NCBI GenBank assembly: GCA_015486895.1 | Contig: WFQT01000063.1 | Coordinates: 1 to 15,845 of the forward strand | From: Anaerolineae bacterium | Lineage (GTDB): Bacteria; Chloroflexota; Anaerolineae; JAADDB01 | Length of the DNA stretch: 15,845 nucleotides | Direction: 5' to 3' | Shown here: one piece after another, positions 6,678 through 14,610 of the stretch | Layout: each line of letters opens with the position of its first letter | Position numbering within the stretch: the first letter of the stretch is position 1 | The notes under the pieces: model-generated | What the model was told of the DNA's origin: nothing | Seen by the model: the letters and a program-made list of their open reading frames with translations, nothing else | The model's database searches: none | Program-made: the position numbers and the translations under genes

Positions 6678-7445
6678 TTATAGTGAGCCTTGCCCAGTCA
6701 GGTAGACGAACAAATATCCCACCAGCAGCCCAACACCGCCGGCTAAAGTGGCAATGATGCCCATCTCTAAAGCGCTCCGCCACGGGGAGCACCCCGTCGC
6801 CAAAGTTTTTAAGGCACCGATTCCTAAAAGGGCCAGGAAGGTACCGGCGATGGAGACAACAAAAGCGATGTGGAAAGGCATAATTGCGTATGGACCAACG
6901 GGAAAAACCAACGCTGCCAAGTAGGCTATCATCATCCAAAGGGCCCGCTGTAGCGGCTGAACCAGATCCGTCGGCGAGATTCCTAACTCATGAACAGCCA
7001 TCTCTTCCAACAAGAAACTTGGATTCCGTTTTGCCGCGCCGATCAAAATTTCGATCTCGGCATGTGTGAAGCCACGCTGTTCATAGTATTGTCGCATCTC
7101 GGCATACTCAGTCTCCGGATCTGTTGCCATCTGGTGGCGTTCCTCTAACAGACGGTGCATGAGTACCTCAATTTCGGATTTGGCGCCCAAATAAGTACCG
7201 GCGGCCATGGAAATTGCCCCTGGTATGCCGGCAGATAGCCCGGCCAAGAGGGTAACCTGGTTATCGTGCGTTGCCAAAGCTACGCCGGCAACTGCCCCTA
7301 AGATGGAAACTAAGCCATCTTCAGCGCCAAAGACAAGTTCGTGTATGACATCTATTGCTTTGCGTTGCCAACTGCCGCCACTATTAGGTTGGCTGTGATC
7401 CCCCATAGGAGGGAAATCAGGCAAAAGTTCATTGATCTTTTTCAA
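6678..7445 (-). CDS. VIT/CCC1-family Fe2+/Mn2+ transporter
   Basis: This is a membrane transporter of the VIT1/CCC1 family, which moves ferrous iron or manganese out of the cytoplasm. The signature GAEDGLVSILGAVAGVALA opens the first membrane helix. A second Gly/Ala-rich helix ends at SMAAGTYLGAKSE, an acidic cytosolic segment (EERHQMATDPETEYAEMRQYYEQRG) follows as in the metal-binding domain of plant VIT1, and three further hydrophobic helices close the protein. I choose the TTG at 7445-7443 because a strong GGAGG lies 7 bases upstream, giving 255 residues. The next ATG (7406) has no ribosome binding site, and a longer reading to 7619 would run through the endonuclease gene. The start lies 17 bases inside the upstream UV endonuclease gene, so the two are probably translationally coupled. 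Specific substrate is unknown. Confidence 0.87.
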   Translation of the reverse strand: MKKINELLPDFPPMGDHSQPNSGGSWQRKAIDVIHELVFGAEDGLVSILGAVAGVALATHDNQVTLLAGLSAGIPGAISMAAGTYLGAKSEIEVLMHRLLEERHQMATDPETEYAEMRQYYEQRGFTHAEIEILIGAAKRNPSFLLEEMAVHELGISPTDLVQPLQRALWMMIAYLAALVFPVGPYAIMPFHIAFVVSIAGTFLALLGIGALKTLATGCSPWRSALEMGIIATLAGGVGLLVGYLFVYLTGQGSL

Positions 7446-9099
7446 GCAAAGACCTCCACGTTTCAATCCACAGGTAATCGTCTTCAATCGTTTGCATTTC
7501 TTCCGGCGGACAGGGTAGCCACACCCATCCCGGTAGTGTTTCTGGTGGTACCTCGCCGCAGAAAATAGCGATGCGCTTGTTCTTCCCCAGAATTGCCAGG
7601 TCGGCCAGGTAGTTGGCACTATCTTCTTTCAGGTTATAGAAGCGCTCTACTTGAAATCCTTCTTCCTGGAGCAATTGCCAAAGGCGTATCTGGCGACCGT
7701 CTCCTAACCAGAGGTCGTTGATTTCCTGGGCTGCCAACAATTTCTTTAAAGTAGTGGGAATGAAAGTAATGCGTCGCAAGTGACGACTTGGTACAGGCTT
7801 GGGCAGTCGTCGTGGTTGTCCCAGGATAATCTTGTAATACAGCGCATTGGCCCGGGGATGCTGTGTTTCCGCTGGCAACAAGTCACGCCGACGCACCACC
7901 TGATAACGGCGCACCGGGGCATAAGTATAAATGCCCCATGACTCCGGGGCTAGCGCTTTTGTCTGGTAGAAAGCGATATAGTCAGCGGCCACTTGTGCGG
8001 GCGCATTGCGCAGAGGGATACGATACCATCTCTTCTCCTGCATCCGCTGCCAATCGGCCTGATTGTTAAGAACAGCTACCAAAACTCGCTCTTCTGCCGC
8101 GGCATCGGCTGGCAACCATGCTTCATAGGGCGATTCTGATTCCTTGATTGCTGGGACGGGCTCTGGGCAATGGCGGGCGAAGAGCGCCGGGGCGAATTCT
8201 GCCAGATCGCGCCGCAAGCGTAGCAGCGCCAGGTCGGTGGCTTTTGCTTCCAGCATCACATCAGGAGAAGCTCCGGCCGGCATCTGTTCCAGAAAGTGAC
8301 GGAAAGCAAATGGATCAAGGTAGTCGGCGTGCTGTGTCCAGCGGGGCGGCTCTACGAAGGTGTGTTGTTCTCGTTGCCAGAGTCGCAATGACGTGCGGGG
8401 CGAGCTGAAGTGCATTTTTGGCGTCACGCCCTCCGGCCAACTGGCCAGCGATAGCTTCATGGCTTCTGAGGCAGAGATCCCGGCCGGGTTATAATTTAGA
8501 TGGTGCAGATGGTCGTAAACGATGGGCGAACCGCTGCGCTGGTGTAGCCAGAGCAATGCCTCTATATCAAAGCGCCCATCATGTTCCAGAACGATGCGGC
8601 GTTGTGTGCTTTCCGGCAACGCTTCGTAGCTGCGCAAGAAAGACGCCAGTGCCGTTTTTTGCTCGCCGTACAGACCCCCTACGTGTAACACAATGACGCT
8701 CTCGGCGCTTAGTTGCATATCGTCCAGCAGTTGCGCCATCCGTGCAAGCCAGCGCCGGCCCTGCAAACGCACCGTTTCATCCTGGCTGTTGAGGACCACG
8801 GAGAGGGGGGCGTGGCAGGTCAAGCGAATGCCGTAGCTGGTTGCCATCTGGCCGATGTGCGCCAGCTCGTGGATTGCCTCCTGCTTTTGTTGTTGGAAGA
8901 GTGTTTCCTCATCAGTAATATGAGGCGCCAATTGGGCTGAGAAACGGTAGTAGTGAATGTGTTGGTGGTGCAGGTAGAGGAGGATATCGCGCAGGTAAGC
9001 TAAACTAACGCTGAGATGGGGTTGGTTTTCCCGGCGGCGGCCATCATGAGACTTCAGACCTGCCCGCCCTATGACTTTCACAGCAAAACCAAGGTGCAT
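7429..9099 (-). CDS. UV-damage endonuclease (UvsE/UVDE) with a long C-terminal extension
   Basis: The first ~300 residues are a UvsE/UVDE-type TIM-barrel endonuclease, which nicks DNA 5' of UV photoproducts and uses several divalent ions. Visible landmarks are CHAPLS (His96), LHVGG (His139), VLEHD (Glu172, His173), YDHLHH (196-200), PKMHFSSPR (Lys228, His230, the lysine being at the position carboxylated in the Thermus enzyme as I recall), HADYLDPF (257-264) and DVMLEAKATDLALL (280-293). The family normally ends near 300. Here about 240 residues follow: a basic/aromatic region (340-465) with LVAVLNNQADW, WYRIPLRNAP, APVRRY, HPRANALYY and RRITFIPTTLKKLL, then a segment near 470-515 (LWQLLQEEGFQVE..., LADLAILGKNKRIAIFC) recalling Vsr/DUF559-type nuclease strands. 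I recognise no named family for the extension. AAGGAG precedes the ATG at 8 bases. Confidence 0.85.
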   Translation of the reverse strand: MHLGFAVKVIGRAGLKSHDGRRRENQPHLSVSLAYLRDILLYLHHQHIHYYRFSAQLAPHITDEETLFQQQKQEAIHELAHIGQMATSYGIRLTCHAPLSVVLNSQDETVRLQGRRWLARMAQLLDDMQLSAESVIVLHVGGLYGEQKTALASFLRSYEALPESTQRRIVLEHDGRFDIEALLWLHQRSGSPIVYDHLHHLNYNPAGISASEAMKLSLASWPEGVTPKMHFSSPRTSLRLWQREQHTFVEPPRWTQHADYLDPFAFRHFLEQMPAGASPDVMLEAKATDLALLRLRRDLAEFAPALFARHCPEPVPAIKESESPYEAWLPADAAAEERVLVAVLNNQADWQRMQEKRWYRIPLRNAPAQVAADYIAFYQTKALAPESWGIYTYAPVRRYQVVRRRDLLPAETQHPRANALYYKIILGQPRRLPKPVPSRHLRRITFIPTTLKKLLAAQEINDLWLGDGRQIRLWQLLQEEGFQVERFYNLKEDSANYLADLAILGKNKRIAIFCGEVPPETLPGWVWLPCPPEEMQTIEDDYLWIETWRSLLEKDQ

Positions 9100-9169
9100 G
9101 ATTACCGCTCCTTACCATGATGGTGAATAAGCGAGGATAAGGCACCGGTGAGAAATAGCGTCTGTCTTA

Positions 9170-9790
9170 TCATTTGTCGTCGGTGCGCATTTCCTCCCGG
9201 CCGGCTAAGGCGCTGGTCAACGTGTTCAGGTCGGCATATTCCAGATCGCCCCCCACCGGCAAGCCTCGGGCCAGGCGAGTCACCCGGATGCCGCGGTCGT
9301 GAATCTGGCGGGCAATGTACATGGCCGTGGCTTCTCCTTCCATGGTGGGGTTCGTGGCAATGAGCACTTCCCGGATTGGCTCCCTTTCTATCCGTTCCAA
9401 CAGCTCGCGTATCTTGAGTTGCTCTGGGCCGATCCCCTCTAACGGCGAGATACGCCCGTGAAGCACGTGGTAAAGACCGTGAAAAGCGCCGGTGCGCTCT
9501 AAGGCTACCACGTCCAGCGGCTCTTCAACGACACAGAGCAACGATTGGTCCCGGTTGGGGTCTGAGCAGATGGGGCAAGGAGAGTGAACGGTCACGTTGA
9601 AACAGCGTTCGCAGAGTGTAGTGTTCTCCTTCAGTCCTTGCAGCGCTCCGGCCAAATCCAGAGCAATGTTATCCGGTGCCCGCAGCAGATAGTAGGCCAA
9701 GCGGGATGCGGTTTTCGGGCCGATGCCGGGCAAGCGTTCAAGTGCTTCTACCAACCGCTGTACTGGCTCGGCGACAATCCATTGGGCCAA
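9170..9790 (-). CDS. recR: Recombination mediator RecR
   Basis: RecR acts with RecO (and RecF) to load RecA on single-stranded gaps, forming a ring clamp on DNA in the cytoplasm. The 206-residue length is standard. The N-terminal helix-hairpin-helix (LVEALERLPGIGPKTASRLA, 13-32) is followed by a four-cysteine zinc finger (Cys60, Cys63, Cys72, Cys75) and a Toprim domain beginning LLCVVEEPLDV (84-94), with the ATNPTMEGEATAMYI segment (145-159). The C-terminal ARGLPVGGDLEYAD (174-187) is the family's Walker-B-like block. The start is TTG (9790-9788), supported by CGGAGG 6 bases upstream; no in-frame ATG lies close by. It belongs to the conserved dnaX-ybaB-recR set, but here a 260-bp spacer separates it from ybaB. 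Confidence 0.97.
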   Translation of the reverse strand: MAQWIVAEPVQRLVEALERLPGIGPKTASRLAYYLLRAPDNIALDLAGALQGLKENTTLCERCFNVTVHSPCPICSDPNRDQSLLCVVEEPLDVVALERTGAFHGLYHVLHGRISPLEGIGPEQLKIRELLERIEREPIREVLIATNPTMEGEATAMYIARQIHDRGIRVTRLARGLPVGGDLEYADLNTLTSALAGREEMRTDDK

Positions 9791-9933
9791 ATGAATCCTC
9801 CGTTAAAGGTGACTTGTAACTTGTGTGCTGGACACTGATAACCTCGAAAAGCATTGTCAAACCAGGCCAGGGGTGGTATGTTGTTTCCTGGGAGCTAGGC
9901 CGTAATTTTCGAATACAAAATTATTCGTCCAGG

Positions 9934-10027
9934 AAGAAACAGGTGTGTTTCTTGGTAGTCGTCATGAGCCTGCGGCACACTATAGCGAACGTAAGTAGGG
10001 CATAACACGTAGTACGTATTACGTATC
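9934..10027. repeat. Hairpin and tandem ACGTA heptamers in the ybaB-recR spacer
   Basis: AAGAAACA-GGTG-TGTTTCTT (9934-9953) is a perfect 8-bp stem with a 4-base loop. Further on, three heptamers stand in tandem: ACGTAGT, ACGTATT and ACGTATC (10007-10027). The spacer 9791-10050 contains no credible ORF. A perfect TTGACA lies on the minus strand at 9860-9855, upstream of recR, but I see no matching -10 box at normal spacing. Confidence 0.5.
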
Positions 10028-10050
10028 GCGTGGGGGTTGGTTTGTTGAGG

Positions 10051-10416
10051 CTACATTAACCCCGGTAGCGAAAGCCCGCCGGTTAAGCCGGAAACCCGCT
10101 CTGAAGCCAACTCTTGCGAGCGTTCCAGCGCTTCATTCACTGCCGCTAAAATCAGGTCTTGCAGCATTTCCACATCTTCTGGATCAACCACGTCTGGATC
10201 AATCTGGATGTCGCGCAATTTTTGCTGGCCATCCACGGTGATGGTGATAGCTCCGCCTCCCGCAGTCACCTCTAAGGTGGTATTGGCTAACTCTTCCTGT
10301 GCCTTGGCCATTTCCTCTTGCATCTTTTGCAACCGTCCCATCAGATCGCCACGGCTACCGGACGGCGCGGGCTTATTCAGGCGCTGAGAACCATACCGAC
10401 GTTTCGCTTTAGCCAT
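10051..10416 (-). CDS. YbaB/EbfC-family nucleoid-associated protein
   Basis: This small homodimeric DNA-binding protein is encoded between dnaX and recR in most bacteria. The core matches the family: MGRLQKMQEEMAKAQEEL (26-43) forms the long helix, TLEVTAGGGAITITVDGQ (46-64) the sheet, and DVEMLQDLILAAVNEALERS (80-99) the C-terminal helices. At 121 residues it is longer than the usual ~100-110 because of a basic, flexible N-terminal stretch (KAKRRYGSQRLNKP...). That tail is probably real: the ATG lies inside the last codons of dnaX (8-base overlap), with GGAGAAGAG just upstream. An internal Met26 is the only other plausible start. The overlap indicates translational coupling to dnaX. Confidence 0.95.
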   Translation of the reverse strand: MAKAKRRYGSQRLNKPAPSGSRGDLMGRLQKMQEEMAKAQEELANTTLEVTAGGGAITITVDGQQKLRDIQIDPDVVDPEDVEMLQDLILAAVNEALERSQELASERVSGLTGGLSLPGLM

Positions 10417-12097
10417 TAGGGCGCTCTTCTCCTTTCCCGTGAATACTGACGATTTGGCCGCCCTGCGCCAGAACTGCCTTTACCAATGGATCATTGGCAA
10501 TCTCCGTCACGTTGCCGGGTTTTTCTGGTTGTGGTTGTGCTGGCAGTGGGTCGCCAACTAAAGCCGGACCTTTATATTGTCCCTGCAGCAAGCAAACGAT
10601 CTTCAGATGTCGTTCAAAAACCTGCTCGGCTGCCTGTTCTACTTCGTGGACGTTCTTAACCACCAAATTATACGAAAGTTCGCTCTGAAAATCAATAAAT
10701 AGGCGCCCCGCATCCAGACGCACCGGCGCACTGCTGTTGACGCTGGCTTGTAGGCGGTACATTCTTTGTTGTCGTAAAGCGTGTCCCACCAGCTTCCAAT
10801 TGCTTTTGATGTGGTCTAAAGTGTCGCCCTCACTTAGTGGTGCCGTGGGTGCTGGCTGTTTCGGCGACTTCTGGGGCGCTTTTCTAGGCGGGGGAGTCGT
10901 CGGCGGAGTCGTCGGCGGAGTAGCTTGGCGTGTTGAAGGAACCGCGGTGGCCTTTTTCGTTGCTGGTACAACGGTAGATACGGCTGGCGCGGCTGCTGTC
11001 ACTGGAACGGTGCCCATGGTTGTTGCCTCTATGAAAGCGAGTTCCATAGCCACCTGGGGTTCCATGCCGCCACGCACGTCGGTGCGAATGGTGCTGAAAT
11101 GGCGAATCAGGCGCGAGAGCTGGCTCCCACTCAGCCGTTGCGCCTGCGCCGACAACTGTTGGCGATAAGCGGCGTCGCTGTCGGGCAGCGCCATCTCCCC
11201 CCCTACTTTCCAGAGCAACAGATCTCTAAAGTAGGCTACCAACTGGGCGGCCAATTGTTGCATGTCCACACCTTGCTCCCGCAGCCGGCTGATCTGTGCT
11301 AAGCTTGTTTTGGCATCACTGGTTGCTAATGCCTCCGCCAATACCCCGATAGCTTCTGTCGGGATGGCTCCCAGGAACGTGTTGACATCCTCAACCGTTA
11401 GCCGGGCGCTGCTGCTGGAAATAAGCTGGTCTAACAGGCTCACGGCGTCCCGTAGACTGCCGCTAACGCTTTGAGCGATGCGGGCCAGCGCGGCGTCATC
11501 TACCTCGGTTCCTTCCTGGTCGGCGATGTATCGTAACTGTTCCTTGATGAGAGCTGCCGGAATACGACGGAAAGAAAACCGCTGGCAACGAGATAGGACC
11601 GTCGGCAGTACTTTGTGCGGTTCGGTCGTCGCCAAAACGAAGATCACATGCGCCGGTGGCTCTTCCAACGTTTTCAAGAGGGCGTTGAAAGCGGAAGTCG
11701 AGAGCATGTGCACTTCGTCAATCACGTAAATCTTGTAGCGTCCTTCGCTGGGCATCAAGTTCACGCGCTCGATGATTTCCCGGATGTTGTCTACCCCGGT
11801 GTGAGAGGCGGCATCAATCTCGATGAGATCCAGGGATCGCCCTTCGTTGACGGCCACACAGAGGGGGCAACTGTTGTCCGGCCGGGCAGTGACATCCTCG
11901 TTGAGGCAATTGACCGCTTTGGCTAAAACGCGCGCGGCACTGGTCTTGCCGGTGCCCCGGGGGCCACTGAACAGGTAAGCATGTGCGACGCGTCCCTCTT
12001 GCAAGGCATGTTTTAATGTCGTCGTTACATGTTCCTGCCCGACGATCTCTTCAAAAGTCTGCGGGCGATATTTGCGGTAAAGTGCCTGGGTTGTCAT
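10409..12097 (-). CDS. dnaX: DNA polymerase III clamp-loader subunit (gamma/tau)
   Basis: DnaX is the ATPase subunit of the clamp loader that opens the sliding clamp and couples the replicative polymerases. The N-terminal half shows the Walker A motif GPRGTGKT (45-52), Walker B VIDEVH (125-130), the EEPPAHVIFVLATTEP block (145-160) and the SRC motif (169-171). The zinc module is unusual in having only three visible cysteines (64, 77, 80) where the E. coli pattern has four; Asp74 or a neighbour stands where the missing one would be. A collar domain runs to about 360, then a Pro/Thr/Lys linker (about 362-422), then a C-terminal domain to 562. The start follows AAGGGAAG. It lies 10 bases after the stop of the secreted-protein gene and overlaps ybaB downstream. 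Confidence 0.96.
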   Translation of the reverse strand: MTTQALYRKYRPQTFEEIVGQEHVTTTLKHALQEGRVAHAYLFSGPRGTGKTSAARVLAKAVNCLNEDVTARPDNSCPLCVAVNEGRSLDLIEIDAASHTGVDNIREIIERVNLMPSEGRYKIYVIDEVHMLSTSAFNALLKTLEEPPAHVIFVLATTEPHKVLPTVLSRCQRFSFRRIPAALIKEQLRYIADQEGTEVDDAALARIAQSVSGSLRDAVSLLDQLISSSSARLTVEDVNTFLGAIPTEAIGVLAEALATSDAKTSLAQISRLREQGVDMQQLAAQLVAYFRDLLLWKVGGEMALPDSDAAYRQQLSAQAQRLSGSQLSRLIRHFSTIRTDVRGGMEPQVAMELAFIEATTMGTVPVTAAAPAVSTVVPATKKATAVPSTRQATPPTTPPTTPPPRKAPQKSPKQPAPTAPLSEGDTLDHIKSNWKLVGHALRQQRMYRLQASVNSSAPVRLDAGRLFIDFQSELSYNLVVKNVHEVEQAAEQVFERHLKIVCLLQGQYKGPALVGDPLPAQPQPEKPGNVTEIANDPLVKAVLAQGGQIVSIHGKGEERPNG

Positions 12098-12107
12098 AGC
12101 TTCCCTT

Positions 12108-14225
12108 CTATGTTCCTTTGACCAGATACATGGGCAGATAGAATCGTGTCCTTGTTGGTGTGGCTGTTAGCGTCGGCGAGGTGGTATCTGTCGGCGTTAT
12201 GGTCGGAGTGACTGTCGGTGTAGGCGTTGCCGTAACTAATGGCTGAGCGCCAAATTGGACATCCTGCGTTTGCCCGGCTTGCAAGAACACACTTTGCGTT
12301 TGGCTGGTAGTAGCCCTATAGCCAGGTGGATTGGTCTCCGTTACCAGGTAAAACGCCGGCGATAGGTTGGTTACAGTGAAAGTGCCGCTCATATCGGTAT
12401 AGTCGGCAGCTACCAACTGGCTGCCGTTTTCTAAGAACTGTACGTAAGCATTTGGCAAAGGGCCTTCGCCAGGTTCTAAAATGCCGTTGCCGTTGTCGTC
12501 AATCCAGGCAATAGCCCGGATAGTACCCACGTTTGGTGTCGGCGTGGCCGTTGGCGTTGGTGTCGGCGTGCTTGTCGCCGTGGGGGTAGGTGTAGGCATG
12601 CCGGGCAACACCTCATCGCTTAACTGTAAGTTTCCGAAGCCCCCGAAATTACTGTTGGTGCTGGTGCCCTCCCAAATATAATAGGTGTCCCAGCCGCCGC
12701 CGTCGTCGTCATCGTGGTAACCAAAAGTAAAGCCAAGTACCCGACCTGCGTAAAGGGGTAGATTTTCTACCTGGCTATAAGGTACGCTTACTTCTATGTT
12801 CCAACCACTCGTTGTTCTGGCTGTGGCTACAGTGATAGGTGGTGGTGGATTTGTGGTGGCATTTATATAGCCAAAATTGGTCTTGTAGCCGCTGGGGTTG
12901 ATGGTGTATTGATGGTCTAATCCTCGGGGATAGCCAACATCAAAAGTAAAGCGCTCGCCGCCGTCCAGCCCTAATTCGATTTCATCATCGTACCACGGCT
13001 TGGCCGGCGTGCTGTCCTCTACCACAGCGTTGTCGGTAATGACCACCGAGAAGTAAAGGTGCCCGGCGTCCCAGGCAGAGCGAATGCCTACATTGCTGTT
13101 CTGCAAGTCACCCGTATAGTGGGCTGTATGCCAGCTAACCCTCTCTGCGGTGCGGTAGTTTAGGGGCATAAGGGGTGCATGTTGCCACTCATCTAAGTTG
13201 CCATCCATCGCTGGAGCTACCGGTACATGATAGGAAGTCAAGGTGCGCGTCATGGGATCGCGGATTAAGAAAGTGCCGTCGCTGCCCACGGCGCCGGTAC
13301 CCCCATAAGCGTTGAAAAAGCTCAAAGCAGTCAAGTTGGCGCTACTTCCGATGGGCTCTAATGTCCAGGTGGCGCCGCTATCGCCACTGTGGGCAACCAA
13401 ACTACCGCTGCCACTAACCCAGATGTCCAGCCCATCGTCGCTGCACCAGACGCCGGTGAAGGTTGCCCGGACGCCATTGATGTCGTATGGCGTCCAATTA
13501 TTGCCGCCATCGTCCGTCCGCAAGACCGAGCCGTTCTCTCCTACAACCCAGCCGTGGGTAGCATCACGGAAGTGCAGTGCCCGCAGGCTGCCAGCAGTGT
13601 CGCCGGTATATTTCGCGTTCCAGTGGCTGCCCCGGTCGGTCGTCTGCAAAATAACCGGGAAGCCGTTGGTTGTCTCCCGCCCGACCACCCAGGCTGTCGT
13701 TCCATCTAAGGCTTGGACGGCGTAGAAGTCAGCACCGGTGAAGCCGGAATTCTGGGCGCTCCAGTGCACGCCATCCACCGTGCGCAAGATGGTATTGCTC
13801 AACCCGACCGCCCAGCCATGGTAAATATCGGTCATAGCCACGCCGCGCAAGTCGGCCGTAGTGCCGCTAGATTGTACGTCCCAGGAAAGGCCCTTATTGC
13901 GCGTCCTGGCGATCAGGCCGCTGCTACCGGCGACCCACCCGGTATCTTTCTCCGGGAAAGATACACCATACAGATCCGCGGTGAGGCCGCTGTTTTTCAC
14001 TTCTACAGCGGATTCCGGTGTGACAAACATATCTACTTTTAGCACTGTGCCGTTATCCCCAACAAGCCAGGCGTCCTGGGTTGTGCGCCAGAAGATGCCA
14101 TGCAAAGTTGTCGTTGTGTGGCTATCCACGGCAAGCCAACTGCCGGGAACGTTGCCGTGAACGCTGCTAACTACAGCGATGAGAAAAGCTGCAGCTAAAA
14201 CGATACTGCCGATTAATCTTTTCAT
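12108..14225 (-). CDS. Secreted modular protein: BNR/Ycf48-like propeller, CBM9-like, SdrD-like domains
   Basis: This is a 705-residue exported protein. Residues 1-24 form a signal peptide (Lys-Arg, then a hydrophobic core, ending SSVHG). Residues about 40-322 hold around seven repeats of the WxVG.(N/S)G.(I/V)L(R/K)T type seen in BNR and Ycf48-like beta-propellers (for example GWAVGLSNTILRT, 138-149, and GWVVGENGSVLRT, 225-237). A CBM9-like sandwich begins DGNLDEW (341-347) and continues to about 536 with YFSVVITDN and WYDDEIELGLDG. A TPTPTAT linker (544-564) leads to an SdrD B-like domain (567-660: IAWIDDNGNGILEPGEGPLP). A second Thr/Pro linker ends in RFYLPMYLVKGT, a probable sorting tail. 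AAAGGAG precedes the ATG. Its place directly before dnaX is odd and suggests no shared function. Confidence 0.85.
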   Translation of the reverse strand: MKRLIGSIVLAAAFLIAVVSSVHGNVPGSWLAVDSHTTTTLHGIFWRTTQDAWLVGDNGTVLKVDMFVTPESAVEVKNSGLTADLYGVSFPEKDTGWVAGSSGLIARTRNKGLSWDVQSSGTTADLRGVAMTDIYHGWAVGLSNTILRTVDGVHWSAQNSGFTGADFYAVQALDGTTAWVVGRETTNGFPVILQTTDRGSHWNAKYTGDTAGSLRALHFRDATHGWVVGENGSVLRTDDGGNNWTPYDINGVRATFTGVWCSDDGLDIWVSGSGSLVAHSGDSGATWTLEPIGSSANLTALSFFNAYGGTGAVGSDGTFLIRDPMTRTLTSYHVPVAPAMDGNLDEWQHAPLMPLNYRTAERVSWHTAHYTGDLQNSNVGIRSAWDAGHLYFSVVITDNAVVEDSTPAKPWYDDEIELGLDGGERFTFDVGYPRGLDHQYTINPSGYKTNFGYINATTNPPPPITVATARTTSGWNIEVSVPYSQVENLPLYAGRVLGFTFGYHDDDDGGGWDTYYIWEGTSTNSNFGGFGNLQLSDEVLPGMPTPTPTATSTPTPTPTATPTPNVGTIRAIAWIDDNGNGILEPGEGPLPNAYVQFLENGSQLVAADYTDMSGTFTVTNLSPAFYLVTETNPPGYRATTSQTQSVFLQAGQTQDVQFGAQPLVTATPTPTVTPTITPTDTTSPTLTATPTRTRFYLPMYLVKGT

Positions 14226-14341
14226 TTTGGTTTTGTACTCCTTTCACCACTTGCGCCGGCCTTGGTCGGGCATGGACGGCACGACCACGAACTGAAACTG
14301 GGCGTGGGGAAACATTGTGTACTACAAAAATGTTCACCTTA

Positions 14342-14479
14342 CTGGGGTCTGGCGAAAATGACGTTTTAGGCTTGACCTAACTATCTTCACCACAGATTGC
14401 ACGGATTAACACGGATTTTCCTTGGCTTTTCGACCCAAATCTGTAGTTCTGTGGCTAAAATGGAAACGCCAGAGTCCAG
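14342..14479 (-). mobile_element. MITE-like element, copy 2 (138 bp)
   Basis: CTGGGGTCTGGCG (14342-14354) and CGCCAGAGTCCAG (14467-14479) are terminal inverted repeats of the same type as in the copy at 6250. A perfect 8-bp direct repeat, TCACCTTA, flanks it (14334-14341 and 14480-14487). It is inverted relative to the first copy and lacks a 12-bp internal segment found there. The different flanking duplications show two separate insertions rather than one composite transposon. Confidence 0.87.
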
Positions 14480-14610
14480 TCACCTTATAAGTTTACCGGA
14501 AAGTGGTGGCGCTGGCAAGACGACAATCATACGCCGGACTGCATAAGCTCCTTTATTGATGACGTGAGTGTAGATCATGGTGGTTTACCTTTTTTGTTCC
14601 CCATTAATTC

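Noticed and set aside
7406..7619. Longer N-terminus for the VIT transporter, starting at 7619
   Set aside because: The extra residues are a frame-shifted shadow of the endonuclease C-terminus, lack family similarity, and no ribosome binding site precedes that ATG, whereas GGAGG precedes the TTG at 7445.
9791..10050. Signal recognition particle RNA gene, often found near dnaX
   Set aside because: The conserved core around GGAAGCAGC is absent on both strands, and only short hairpins are visible.
10900..10970. Possible -1 frameshift site in dnaX (ACG AAA AAG, with a stop 23 codons later in the -1 frame) that would yield a gamma-like short form
   Set aside because: The heptamer is G AAA AAG, not A AAA AAG, so the P-site tRNA would mispair after slipping, and I see no run of A long enough for transcriptional slippage. 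The position at the start of the linker is suggestive but not enough.
12534..12600. GT/GGC-rich low-complexity tract as a DNA repeat or microsatellite
   Set aside because: It is the coding sequence of the Thr/Pro linker of the secreted protein; the periodicity is explained by the TP repeats.
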